The notes under the pieces are model-generated. The model saw only the letters and a program-made list of their open reading frames with translations, did not search any database and had not been told where the DNA came from. A DNA stretch of 64,000 bases from Acidobacteriota bacterium (GTDB taxonomy: Bacteria; Acidobacteriota; Thermoanaerobaculia; UBA5066). Shown here piece after piece: positions 8,178-16,723 of this stretch; the stretch's first letter is position 1; each line of letters opens with the position of its first letter. Where the stretch lies: NCBI GenBank assembly GCA_029781975.1, contig JAKOVQ010000046.1, forward strand, positions 1-64,000, in the 5' to 3' direction. Made by a program: the position numbers and the translations under genes.

Positions 8178-9104
8178 GTGGAGATCCGGACGCTCGACCT
8201 CGACTACGGGATGCCCCGCACCATCGCGGCGTACCTCGTCCGCTCCGGGAGCGACGTCGCGCTGATCGAGAGCGGCCCCGACTCCACCTGGCCCCACCTC
8301 GTCGGGGCCCTGGCCAGGGCGGGGGTCGCGCCGGCCGAGGTCCGCGCGGTCCTCGTCACCCACATCCACCTCGACCACGCCGGGGCGGCGTGGCGCCTGG
8401 CGCGGGAGGGGGCGACGGTCCACGTCCACCCGCGCGGGGCCGCGCACCTTGCCGACCCCTCGCGGCTCCTCGCCTCCGCGCGCCGCATCTACCGGGAGCG
8501 GATGGACGCGATGTGGGGGACGCTCGAGCCGATCCCGAAGGAACGCCTCCGGACGACGGAGGACGGCGGGACCGTGAGCGTCGGCTCCCTCGCGATCCGC
8601 GTCCTCGAGACGCCGGGGCACGCCGTCCACCACAACGCCTACCTCGTCGACGGCGCGGCGTTCACGGGCGACGTCGGCGGCGTCGCGATCGGCGCGGGAC
8701 CGGTCCTCCCGCCGACCCCGCCGCCCGACATCGACCTCCCCGCCTGGAGGGCCTCGCTCGCCCGGCTGCGCGCGGCGCGGCCCGACGCCCTCTACCCGAC
8801 CCATTTCGACCGCTTCGACGCCGTCGACGAGTACCTCGACGAGCTCGAGGGGGAGCTCGAGGTCTGGGCGGAGTGGGTGAGGGCGAGGCTTCACGAGGGG
8901 AGGGACGAGGCTGCGATCGTCCCCCTCTTCGAGGCCTGGCTCGAGGAGCGGCTCGCGGCCCGGGGGGTCGCCGGCGAGGAGCTCGCGGCCTACCGCCTCG
9001 CGCTCCCCTTCGCGATGAACGTCACCGGCCTCGTCCGGTACTGGCGGACGGCGGGGTCGGGAGAGAGCCCGGCCCAAGGGGCCGGGAGAACCGGTGGAGG
9101 GTGA
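8178..9104 (+). CDS. Metallo-beta-lactamase-fold hydrolase
   Basis: The 308-residue enzyme has the complete MBL metal signature: THIHLDHAG near residue 60, TPGHAVHH near 152, a FTGDVGG aspartate near 170, and YPTHFDRF near 213. This set suggests a glyoxalase-II or RNase-Z-like di-zinc hydrolase. The C-terminal 90 residues form a helical extension (LEGELEVWAEWV...). The GTG start at 8178 follows GGAGG at 8162-8166. The stop overlaps the region just before the acyl-CoA synthetase ATG, so the two genes probably form one operon. The physiological substrate cannot be inferred; a thioester would fit the neighbour. Confidence 0.85.
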   Translation: MEIRTLDLDYGMPRTIAAYLVRSGSDVALIESGPDSTWPHLVGALARAGVAPAEVRAVLVTHIHLDHAGAAWRLAREGATVHVHPRGAAHLADPSRLLASARRIYRERMDAMWGTLEPIPKERLRTTEDGGTVSVGSLAIRVLETPGHAVHHNAYLVDGAAFTGDVGGVAIGAGPVLPPTPPPDIDLPAWRASLARLRAARPDALYPTHFDRFDAVDEYLDELEGELEVWAEWVRARLHEGRDEAAIVPLFEAWLEERLAARGVAGEELAAYRLALPFAMNVTGLVRYWRTAGSGESPAQGAGRTGGG

Positions 9105-9106
9105 CG

Positions 9107-10786
9107 ATGAAGCTGGAGCTCGACCTCTTCCTGAAGGCGCGCGACTTCCTCAGGACCCGGCGCGAGGACTACGAGTCGGCCTACTACGGCTTCCGCTGGC
9201 CGGACGTCGAGGAGTTCAACTGGGCCCTCGACTACTTCGACGTCTACGCCGAGGGGAACGTGAGGACGGCCCTCTGGATCGTCGACGAGGAAGGGCGCGA
9301 GGTGAAGCTCTCCTTCGCGGAGATGAAGGAGCGCTCGAGCCGGGTGGCCAACTTCCTCCGCCGCCTCGGCCTCGCCCGCGGGAGCCGCATCCTCGTCATG
9401 CTCGACAACCAACACGAGCTCTGGGAGACCGTGCTGGCCGCGGTCAAGGTCGGCGCGGTCCTCATCCCGTCCTCGCTCCTCCTGACGAAGGCGGACCTGC
9501 AGGACCGGATCCGCCGCGGCCGCGTGAGGCTCGTCGTCGCGACGCCGGAGAACGTCGAGAAGTTCGAGGGGCTCGAGGGGGACTTCGCGCGGGTCGTCGT
9601 CGGCGGGACCGCCCCTGGGTGGGTCCCCTTCGAGGAGGCCTACGCCTCGCTCGTCAGCTTCCGCCCCGACCACGAGACGCGGATCACCGACTCGCTCTTC
9701 CTCTACTTCACCTCCGGGACGACCGCGCTCCCGAAGATGGTCCTCCACACGAACGGCTCCTACCCGGTCGGGCACCTCTCGACGATGTACTGGGTCGGGC
9801 TGAAGGAAGGGGACGTCCACCTCAACATCAGCTCGCCCGGCTGGGCGAAGCACGCCTGGAGCTCGTTCTTCGCCCCCTGGAACGCCGGGGCGACGATCTT
9901 CGTCCACCGGTACGCACGATTCGTCCCGAAGGTCCTCCTCGCGGCCCTCCGCAAGCACAGGGTGAGCACGCTCTGCGCGCCCCCGACCGTCTGGCGGATG
10001 CTGATCCTCGAGGAGATGGGGCCGCGTCCCGAGGCGCTCCGCGAGCTGGTGAGCGCCGGCGAGCCGCTGAACCCGGAGGTGATCATGCGGGTCCAGAAGG
10101 AGTGGGGCCTGACGATCCGGGACGGGTACGGGCAGACGGAGACGACGCTCCAGGTCGGGAACATGCCGGGGATGCCGGTGAAGGTCGGCTCGATGGGGAA
10201 GCCCGCTCCCGGCTACCGGCTGGAGCTCCTCGACGGGGACGGGCGGGAGTCGGACGAGGGGGAGCTGACGGTGAGCCTCTCGCCGCGGCCCCTCGGCCTG
10301 ATGGTCAACTACGCCGACGACCTCGCGCGGACGCGGACGGTGATGTCGGGTGGCCACTACCGGACGGGCGACACCGCGACGCGGGACGCGGAGGGGTACT
10401 TCTGGTTCGTCGGGCGGGCGGACGACGTCTTCAAGAGCTCGGACTACCGGATCAGCCCGTTCGAGATCGAGAGCGCCCTCCTCGAGTGCCGCGAGGTGGC
10501 CGAGGCCGCGGTGGTCCCCTCGCCCGACACGATCCGGGGGACCGTCCCGAAGGCCTACGTGACGCTCGCGCCGGGGTTCGAGCCGGGGGCCGAGACCGCG
10601 CGGAGCATCTTCGCGACGCTCCGGGAGAAGGTGGCCCCGTTCCGGCGCGTGAGGAGGATCGAGTTCGTGCCGGACCTCCCGAAGACCGTCTCCGGGAAGA
10701 TCCGGCGCGTCCAGCTCCGGAGCCAGGAGGTGAACCGGGACGTCAAGAGCCCCTTCGAGTACTCCGAGGAGACCCTGAAGGACTGA
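9107..10786 (+). CDS. AMP-dependent acyl-CoA synthetase
   Basis: The 559-residue ANL-superfamily enzyme has the ATP-binding loop YFTSGTTALPKMV near residue 202, DGYGQTET near 342, YRTGDTA near 422 and the C-terminal KTVSGKIRR lysine motif near 525. SSPGWAKHAWSS is typical of the medium-chain/acetyl-CoA synthetase branch. It activates a carboxylic acid to acyl-AMP and then to acyl-CoA in the cytosol. GGAGG at 9096-9100 lies 6 bases before the ATG at 9107. A GTG at 9101 overlapping the previous stop is an alternative start. Acyl-chain preference is unknown. Confidence 0.9.
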   Translation: MKLELDLFLKARDFLRTRREDYESAYYGFRWPDVEEFNWALDYFDVYAEGNVRTALWIVDEEGREVKLSFAEMKERSSRVANFLRRLGLARGSRILVMLDNQHELWETVLAAVKVGAVLIPSSLLLTKADLQDRIRRGRVRLVVATPENVEKFEGLEGDFARVVVGGTAPGWVPFEEAYASLVSFRPDHETRITDSLFLYFTSGTTALPKMVLHTNGSYPVGHLSTMYWVGLKEGDVHLNISSPGWAKHAWSSFFAPWNAGATIFVHRYARFVPKVLLAALRKHRVSTLCAPPTVWRMLILEEMGPRPEALRELVSAGEPLNPEVIMRVQKEWGLTIRDGYGQTETTLQVGNMPGMPVKVGSMGKPAPGYRLELLDGDGRESDEGELTVSLSPRPLGLMVNYADDLARTRTVMSGGHYRTGDTATRDAEGYFWFVGRADDVFKSSDYRISPFEIESALLECREVAEAAVVPSPDTIRGTVPKAYVTLAPGFEPGAETARSIFATLREKVAPFRRVRRIEFVPDLPKTVSGKIRRVQLRSQEVNRDVKSPFEYSEETLKD

Positions 10787-10801
10787 CGCCCCGGCTCGCC
10801 G

Positions 10802-11404
10802 TCAGCGCCCGACCTCTTCCGCGGCCGCGGCCCGGGCGGCCTCGTCGCGCTTCTTCCTGTCGTCGAGGTACTGCCAGACCTGCCAGCCGCCGAAGGCGAC
10901 GAGGAGGAGCGGCCACCAGTCGAGGAGGAAGGTGAGGTCGATCCGGACGAAGCGGTCGACGAGGAAGAAGAGGCCGAGGAGGATCAGGAGGATGCCGAAG
11001 GTCAGCCCGCCGTCCGCCTTGTAGGCTTTCTCCTCGCCGAAGATCCCGGGCTCGGGCGCCCCGGTGGCGTTGATGGCCCTCGCCTGCCGGACGGCGTCGA
11101 TGATGCAGAAGACCCACCAGAAGGGGATGAGGAGGCCGATCGGGCCGCCGTTCCCCTTGTCGACGATCGCGAAGACCAGCGCCCAGATGACGAAGAACGC
11201 CAGGCCCCGCTTGTACAGCCCCAGGTAGACGTGGCCGAGCCCCGGGAAGACCGAGAGGAGGCCGGCGGCCGCGGGGTTCTTCCCGGGCGCGTGGCCGAGC
11301 CGCGGAGGCGCGACCGGCGGGGGAGCCGGCACCGCCGCGTAGGGCGCGACGATCGGGGGGGCTGCGGGAGGGGCGCTCGGCGGGAGGTTCGGCGTGTCGT
11401 TCAT
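10802..11404 (-). CDS. Small multi-helix membrane protein
   Basis: This 200-residue protein has a Pro/Ala-rich cytoplasmic N-terminus of about 40 residues. It then has LLSVFPGLGHVYLGLYKRG, reminiscent of TM2/DUF5683-type membrane domains, followed by hydrophobic segments and a WWPLLLVAFGGWQVWQYL pair like LiaI/DUF5668 domains. The tail is charged. It lies downstream of the ECF sigma/anti-sigma pair on the same strand and could belong to the same regulon. No enzymatic motif is seen. Confidence 0.65.
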   Translation of the reverse strand: MNDTPNLPPSAPPAAPPIVAPYAAVPAPPPVAPPRLGHAPGKNPAAAGLLSVFPGLGHVYLGLYKRGLAFFVIWALVFAIVDKGNGGPIGLLIPFWWVFCIIDAVRQARAINATGAPEPGIFGEEKAYKADGGLTFGILLILLGLFFLVDRFVRIDLTFLLDWWPLLLVAFGGWQVWQYLDDRKKRDEAARAAAAEEVGR

Positions 11405-11465
11405 GGTGGGGTCCCTTCGACTCCGTGGGGTCTCGCTTCGGCGGCCCTTGCGGCGCCCGCCGATC

Positions 11466-12272
11466 TCAGGAACGCAAACTTCCGCCCCGCGGTTCCGGGG
11501 GCGGGGCCGGGCGGGCGGCAGGGCGCGCCGTCGTCTCGTCGGCCGGGGCCGTCGACCCGAAGAGGCGGTCCATGAGGATCTCGGCGTAGGCCGCCGTCTT
11601 CGCCCGGGCGAGGGCCACGCCCCGGTAGAGCCGGTAGTCGAGCTGCTCGGTCAGCGGCTTCTGCCTGTCGGACGCGAGGACCCCCTCGAGCCGTTCGGCC
11701 GCGGCCCCGCGGGCCTCGGCGATGGCCCTCTCGCCGGCGGCCGTCAGGCCCTGCGCGGTGTTCCGCGCGGCGGAGAGGGGGTCGATCCCCAGGATGGTGA
11801 CGAGGACGAGCGTCGCCGCGTAGGCGAGAGCCACCGCGAAGCGCCAGTCCCCGAAGAGGGCGCGGAGGGCCGAGGGACGCTCGCTCGCGAGCCGCTCCTT
11901 CCGCGCCGGGGGGGCCGAGACGGCCTTCCGGTCGCGGGCGCCGATCCGCGCGAGACGGTCCGAGAGGCCCGGCGGAACGGGAGGCGCCGCGAGGACGCCC
12001 GGCTCCAGGAGCGCCAGGACCTCGAGGGCCCGCTCCCTCTCACCCGAGGCGCCGGCCAGGGAGGCGAGGCGGTCCGCGAGGTCGGGTGGCGGAGGCGGGA
12101 CCGCGAGGGAGAGGAGGAGCTCCTCGACGCCCGAGAGGACCCCGACGAGCTCGCGGCAGGCGCGGCACTCGACGAGGTGATCGCTCTCCGGGGAGGGGAG
12201 GGGAGACCCCTCCGCCCTGCCGAGGATCTCCGCCTCGAAGGCGCGGCACCGGGCTGCCGGAGTCGACGTCAT
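11466..12272 (-). CDS. Zinc-finger anti-sigma factor
   Basis: The 268-residue protein has the H-x3-C-x2-C zinc anti-sigma motif HLVECRAC (His32, Cys36, Cys39). A Pro-rich linker follows, then one membrane helix at about residues 136-155 (FAVALAYAATLVLVTILGI), then an extracytoplasmic part. In this family the N-terminal ZAS domain binds the ECF sigma factor at the membrane until a signal releases it. The ATG overlaps the sigma-factor stop by 4 bases (ATGA), so the two are translationally coupled. Confidence 0.85.
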   Translation of the reverse strand: MTSTPAARCRAFEAEILGRAEGSPLPSPESDHLVECRACRELVGVLSGVEELLLSLAVPPPPPDLADRLASLAGASGERERALEVLALLEPGVLAAPPVPPGLSDRLARIGARDRKAVSAPPARKERLASERPSALRALFGDWRFAVALAYAATLVLVTILGIDPLSAARNTAQGLTAAGERAIAEARGAAAERLEGVLASDRQKPLTEQLDYRLYRGVALARAKTAAYAEILMDRLFGSTAPADETTARPAARPAPPPEPRGGSLRS

Positions 12273-12895
12273 CGCGCGCCCCCGGGGCTCATGACCGGGC
12301 CGAACAGGCGTCCCGGCGCCGGCGGGGGCTCGCCGATCCGGCGGCGGACGATCCGGGCCAGCTCGAGGCGGGCCCGGTTCAGGCGCGACTTGACCGTCCC
12401 GTCCGGGAGGTCGAGGACCGAGGCGACCTCCCGGTAGTCGAGGCCGTCGAGGTCGCGGAGCTGGACCACCTCGGCCAGCTCCTCGGGCAGCTCGCCGATC
12501 GCGTCGAGGAGGAGCCGCAGCCGCTCGCGCCGCTCGGCGTCGGACTGGGGGTTGTCGGTGCCGGGGAGGAGGGCCGTCAGGGCGTCGTCGGAGACGAAGC
12601 GGAACCCCTTCTCGCGGCGGCGCCTCCGGTAGTGGTCGATGCAGAGGTTCCGGGAGAGGGTCGCGATCCAGGCGAGGAGCGAGGCCTCGGTCGGCTCGTA
12701 CCGGTCCAGGTTCTCCCAGATCCTCAGGAAGCACTCCTGCGTCAGCTCCTCCGCCTCCGACCGGTCGTAGGTCCGGTGGTAGGCGATCCGGAAGACCTTG
12801 GAGCCGTAGCGATCGACCAGCGCCCGCCAGGCGTCGTCCTCGCCGGTGAGGCACCGCTTCACGAGCTCGGCGTCCGGCTGGTCGTCCATCGGCAA
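12269..12895 (-). CDS. ECF RNA polymerase sigma factor
   Basis: The 208-residue RpoE-like factor has region 2 (AYHRTYDRSEAEELTQECFL, WENLDRYEP, LSRNLCIDHYRRRR) and region 4 (LPEELAEVVQLRDLDGLDYR, DLPDGTVKSRLNRAR). It should direct RNA polymerase to stress-type promoters and is probably restrained by the membrane anti-sigma encoded next. The start is likely TTG at 12895, which has GGGAG about 7 bases upstream. An ATG at 12889 in the same frame is the alternative. Confidence 0.92.
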   Translation of the reverse strand: MPMDDQPDAELVKRCLTGEDDAWRALVDRYGSKVFRIAYHRTYDRSEAEELTQECFLRIWENLDRYEPTEASLLAWIATLSRNLCIDHYRRRRREKGFRFVSDDALTALLPGTDNPQSDAERRERLRLLLDAIGELPEELAEVVQLRDLDGLDYREVASVLDLPDGTVKSRLNRARLELARIVRRRIGEPPPAPGRLFGPVMSPGGAR

Positions 12896-12954
12896 GAGGG
12901 TCTCTCCCGTGGAAGGTAACGGAATCCGTAGCGGGTCGGTTCCGCGGCGAAGTC

Positions 12955-12960
12955 TATAAT
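12955..12960 (+). promoter_or_regulatory. Candidate -10 (TATAAT) for the 12994 gene
   Basis: A perfect TATAAT lies 33 bases before the ATG at 12994, whose own ribosome site is GGGAGGAGGGGG. No good -35 is seen, which is common in such GC-rich DNA. Confidence 0.4.
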
Positions 12961-12993
12961 CCGCCAGCCGTTCGACGGCCTGGGAGGAGGGGG

Positions 12994-13548
12994 ATGCAGC
13001 TGAGACCCGCCGGTGGCGCCGCGACCATTCTGGCCACGATTCTGGCCCTCTCCTCGGCCTCCGCCCTGTCGGCCCCCCAGGCCGCCCCGGCCAGCACGTG
13101 GAAAGTGTTCCAGGAGCTCGACTTCCTGAACGGCTCGTGGTCCGGGACCATCGACGCCGGCGGGCGGATCGGGGGGCGGGTCGTGACGTGCGGCCCCGAG
13201 GTCGGCGGCGCGACGCTGGTCATCCGCGCGAACTCGGTCTTCCCCGCCAGCGGGGACCTCGCCGAGGAGAAGACGGAGACCGAAGGCCTGATCGCCTACG
13301 ACGGCGACAAGGGAAAGTACGTGGCCTTCATCGTCTTCTCGACGAAGGTCTGGGGCGTCTACGACGTCGAGTTCATCCCCGACGGCGTCCGGTTCACCTC
13401 GCGCGAGCTCGCCAACTTCGAGGTCGGGGCCCGGTCCCGCCTCGTCTTCACCCGGAAGTCCGACACCGCGCTCGAGGAACGATTCGAGATCTCGAGGGGC
13501 GGCAAGGACTTCGCCCCACTCTTCAGCGGGAAGCTGACCAAGAAGTAG
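12994..13548 (+). CDS. Secreted beta-barrel-like protein, function unknown
   Basis: This 184-residue protein starts with a clear signal peptide (residues 1-27, ending SALSAPQA). The mature part begins with [14 protein letters not shown], a motif typical of DUF1579/lipocalin-like secreted proteins. Alternating beta-strand pattern follows to the end, for example [20 protein letters not shown]. One cysteine is present. It is transcribed divergently from the ECF sigma gene and could be a target of that regulator, which is an inference from position only. Confidence 0.65.
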   Translation: MQLRPAGGAATILATILALSSASALSAPQAAPASTWKVFQELDFLNGSWSGTIDAGGRIGGRVVTCGPEVGGATLVIRANSVFPASGDLAEEKTETEGLIAYDGDKGKYVAFIVFSTKVWGVYDVEFIPDGVRFTSRELANFEVGARSRLVFTRKSDTALEERFEISRGGKDFAPLFSGKLTKK

Positions 13549-13621
13549 ACCGCACCCGGAGCCCCTTCCCGCCCGCTCCGCCTCCCCGGCGGGGCGCGGG
13601 GTTCCCGCGTCCCGAGGAGCC

Positions 13622-15445
13622 ATGATCCCCATCCGGAACATCGCCATCATCGCGCACGTCGACCACGGCAAGACCACGCTCGTCGACTGCCTCCTGAAGC
13701 AGTCCGGCACCTTCCGCGCCAACGAGGTCGTGGAGGAGCGCGTGATGGACTCGAACGACCTCGAGCGGGAGCGGGGGATCACGATCCTCGCGAAGAACAC
13801 CTCCATCCGCTACGGGGGGATGAAGATCAACATCGTCGACACCCCGGGGCACAGCGACTTCGGGGGCGAGGTGGAGCGCGTCCTGAAGATGGTCGACGCC
13901 GTCCTCCTCGTGGTCGACGCCGCCGACGGGCCGATGCCGCAGACGCGCTTCGTCCTGCGCAAGGCGCTCGAGCTCGAGCTGAGGCCGATCGTCGTCGTCA
14001 ACAAGGTCGACCGTCCCGAGGCGCGCCCGCACTGGGTGATCGACCAGGTGTTCGACCTGATGGTCGACCTGGGCGCCAGCGACGCCCAGCTCGACTTCCC
14101 GATCGTCTACACCTCCGCCAAGCACGGCTTCGCCCGCCGCGAGGTGGACCACGCGGACAACGACGTCCGGCCGCTCCTCGACGCGATCCTCGTCGAGGTG
14201 CCGGCGCCGGTCGGCGACCCGAAGGCTCCCCTCCAGGTGCTCGCCGCCTCCCTCGACTACGACAACTACCTCGGGCGGCTGGTCATCGGGCGCGTCGTCA
14301 ACGGGAGGGTCCGGGCGGGCCAGCCGGTGACGATCTGCCGGCGCGACGGGAGCTTCGTCTCCGCCCGCCTGACGAAGGTGATGGTCTTCGAGGGGCTCCA
14401 CCGCCTCGAGGTGGAGGTGGCCGAGGCGGGGGAGATCGTCGTCCTCTCCGGCATCGAGGAGATCGGCATCGGCGAGACGGTGGCGGACCCCGAGGTCCCG
14501 GTGGCGCTCGACCCGATCGCCGTCGACGAGCCGACCGTCTCCATGACGTTCCGGGTGAACGACTCGCCGTTCGCGGGGCTCGAGGGGCGGTACGTCACGA
14601 GCCGCAACATCTGGGACCGGCTCCAGAAGGAGCTCAGGACGAACGTGGCGCTCCGCGTGGAGCCGACCGACTCCCCGGACGCCTTCCGCGTCTCGGGCCG
14701 CGGCGAGCTCCACCTGGCGATCCTCGTCGAGACGATGCGGCGCGAAGGGTACGAATTCGCCCTCTCCCGGCCCGAGGTCATCACGAAGGACGTGGACGGC
14801 GTCGCCTCCGAGCCGATCGAGCAGCTCGTGGTCGACATCCCCGAGGAGTTCCTCGGGACGGTCATCGAGAAGCTGGGCCGGCGACGCGCCGAGATGACGA
14901 ACATGGTCAACCACGGCTCCGGCCGCGTCCGCGTGGAGTTCAAGGTCCCGACGCGCGGCCTCTTCGGCTACCGGAACGAGTTCCTGACCGACACCAAGGG
15001 GGAGGGGCTCCTCCACCACGTCTTCTCCGGCTACGAGCCGTGGAAGGGGGAGGTCGAGGGGCGGAGGTCCGGGGCGCTCATCTGCAAGGAGCCCGGCGAG
15101 ACGACGGCGTACGCCATCGAGCGCCTCGAGTCGCGCTCGGTCTTCTTCTTCGGCCCCGGCATCCCCGTCTACGCCGGGATGGTCGTGGGCGAGAACAGCC
15201 GCGAGAACGACATGGTCGTCAACCCGTGCGTCAAGAAGCACCTGACGAACATGCGCGCCTCCACCTCGGACCTCGCCATCAAGCTGACGCCTCCCCGCGA
15301 GATGACGCTCGAGGCGGCGATCGAGTGGATCGAGGACGACGAGCTCGTCGAGGTGACGCCGCGGAGCATCCGGCTCCGCAAGCGGGTCCTCGACCACTCG
15401 CAGCGGAAGGTCCATTCCAAGCGGCCCGCGGTGGAGGCGGAGTAG
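13622..15445 (+). CDS. typA: Ribosome-associated GTPase TypA/BipA
   Basis: The 607-residue translational GTPase has G1 [10 protein letters not shown] near residue 10, switch I RGITI, G3 DTPGHSDF near 77, and G4 NKVD near 131. EF-G-like domains II, III and V and the TypA C-terminal domain follow. It acts on the 50S subunit in ribosome assembly and stress adaptation. Length and motifs match the family throughout. The sequence GAGGAGCC precedes the ATG. The next gene starts 6 bases after the stop. Confidence 0.96.
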   Translation: MIPIRNIAIIAHVDHGKTTLVDCLLKQSGTFRANEVVEERVMDSNDLERERGITILAKNTSIRYGGMKINIVDTPGHSDFGGEVERVLKMVDAVLLVVDAADGPMPQTRFVLRKALELELRPIVVVNKVDRPEARPHWVIDQVFDLMVDLGASDAQLDFPIVYTSAKHGFARREVDHADNDVRPLLDAILVEVPAPVGDPKAPLQVLAASLDYDNYLGRLVIGRVVNGRVRAGQPVTICRRDGSFVSARLTKVMVFEGLHRLEVEVAEAGEIVVLSGIEEIGIGETVADPEVPVALDPIAVDEPTVSMTFRVNDSPFAGLEGRYVTSRNIWDRLQKELRTNVALRVEPTDSPDAFRVSGRGELHLAILVETMRREGYEFALSRPEVITKDVDGVASEPIEQLVVDIPEEFLGTVIEKLGRRRAEMTNMVNHGSGRVRVEFKVPTRGLFGYRNEFLTDTKGEGLLHHVFSGYEPWKGEVEGRRSGALICKEPGETTAYAIERLESRSVFFFGPGIPVYAGMVVGENSRENDMVVNPCVKKHLTNMRASTSDLAIKLTPPREMTLEAAIEWIEDDELVEVTPRSIRLRKRVLDHSQRKVHSKRPAVEAE

Positions 15446-15451
15446 AGCAGG

Positions 15452-16720
15452 GTGCGAAGCGCTCCGGCATCGCTCGTCCCCCGGGCGGCCCGCGCTCTCC
15501 TCGCCGCCGTCGCGCTCCTCGTTCCAGCGGCCGGGCCCGCGCCGGCCGCCCCGCCGCAGGAGGCGCGCCAGGCGGTCGAGGAGGTGGCCGACCTGCTCGC
15601 CGGCACCTTCGACTCGAGCGCCCAGGCGGCGGCCGACCCGGAGCACTTCCGCGCGGTCCGGATCGTCGCGGTCCGGGTCCCGAAGAGCCGCCTCGGCTCG
15701 CCTGTCCTCTACGTGGAGCAGGCGCTCGTCTCGAGCCCGGGCCGCCCCTACCGGCAGCGGTTCCTCAGGATCGAGGAGGGACGGGACGGTTCGGTCCTCG
15801 CCCGGGTCTTCGAGCCGAAGGACCTCGCGGGGGTCCGCGGCAAGTGGCGCGAGCCGGAGGACCTCGCGGTCTTCGGAGAGCGGGACGTCACGGAGCTCGC
15901 GAGGTGCACGGTCGCCCTGACGCGGAAGGGGGAGACGTGGGAGGGGGGGACGAGCGGCCGCGGCTGCCCGTCCGCCCTCGACGGCGCGCGCTACGCGACG
16001 TCCCGCGTCACCCTCCTTCCGGACCGGATGGACTCGTGGGACCAGGGGTTCGACGGCTCGGGCAGACAGGTCTGGGGGCCCACGTCCGGGCCCTCCATCT
16101 TCAGAGTGGTCTCGCGCGGCACGCCGGGCGAGGCGGCGGCTGCCGCCGTGCCGGCCGCCGCGGCCACCGCCACCGCCACCGCCACGACCGACACGGCCCC
16201 GGCTGCTCCCACGCCGACCGTGATCTCTGCACCGCCCGCCGCGGTCCCGGTGCCGACGGCTTCCGCGTCTGCCCCCCGGGACGCCGCCGGCCCGGCGGCC
16301 GTCGTCGTTCGCCTCGGGCTCTCGGAGACGGCGATCCCCGAGTCCCGCCTCGAGGCGCTGAAGGTCGAGAAGCGGACGCTGAAGCGGGAGGGCCGGCCCG
16401 GGGAGACGGAGGAGGTCGTCGGCGTGGCGCTGCGAGAGCTCCTCGCGGCGGCGGGCGTCCCCGTCGTCGGCGACGCGGCCCTGAGGGAGCTCGCCCGCTC
16501 GGCGGTCGTCGTCCGGGGCGACGGCGCCGAGGTCGCGCTCTACTCGGGCATGGAGACGCTCGCGTCCGGCGGGCCGCTCCTCGTCACTCACCGCGACGGG
16601 AAGGCGCTCGACCCGGCCCGGGGCCTTCCGCTGGCGTCAGGCGACGGACCCGGACCTCGAAGGGTGGCGCACGTCCGGTCGATCGAGCTCCGCCCCCTCC
16701 CGGAGCCCGCGGGGCGCTGA
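15452..16720 (+). CDS. Secreted CpcT/CpeT-like domain fused to a molybdopterin-domain-like C-terminus
   Basis: The 422-residue protein has a signal peptide (about residues 1-33). Residues 38-222 follow the CpcT/CpeT pattern: VADLLAGTFDSSAQA, a LYVEQA strand, PYRQRFLRIE, and DSWDQGFD before VWGPTSGPSIF. In cyanobacteria that family attaches phycobilins, which this organism is unlikely to make. An Ala/Thr/Pro-rich linker (about 228-280) leads to a second domain (about 286-422) with GVALRELLAAAGV, then PLLVTHRDGK and a final VAHVRSIEL strand. This resembles the small domain of sulfite-oxidase-like molybdopterin proteins, without an obvious cofactor Cys. The GTG start lies 6 bases after typA. The first domain call is fairly strong and the second tentative. 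Confidence 0.65.
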   Translation: MRSAPASLVPRAARALLAAVALLVPAAGPAPAAPPQEARQAVEEVADLLAGTFDSSAQAAADPEHFRAVRIVAVRVPKSRLGSPVLYVEQALVSSPGRPYRQRFLRIEEGRDGSVLARVFEPKDLAGVRGKWREPEDLAVFGERDVTELARCTVALTRKGETWEGGTSGRGCPSALDGARYATSRVTLLPDRMDSWDQGFDGSGRQVWGPTSGPSIFRVVSRGTPGEAAAAAVPAAAATATATATTDTAPAAPTPTVISAPPAAVPVPTASASAPRDAAGPAAVVVRLGLSETAIPESRLEALKVEKRTLKREGRPGETEEVVGVALRELLAAAGVPVVGDAALRELARSAVVVRGDGAEVALYSGMETLASGGPLLVTHRDGKALDPARGLPLASGDGPGPRRVAHVRSIELRPLPEPAGR

Positions 16721-16723
16721 CGG

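Noticed and set aside
16140-16200. Repeated GCCACC/GCCGCC units that look like a tandem repeat
   Set aside because: They encode the Ala/Thr-rich linker of the CpcT-like protein and are too short and irregular for a CRISPR array or a mobile repeat.
13523-16591. A 1022-codon open frame on the minus strand across typA and the CpcT-like gene
   Set aside because: It is antisense to well-supported genes, is dominated by Arg, Asp, Glu, Val and Gly, and shows no motif. Such frames are common in GC-rich DNA.
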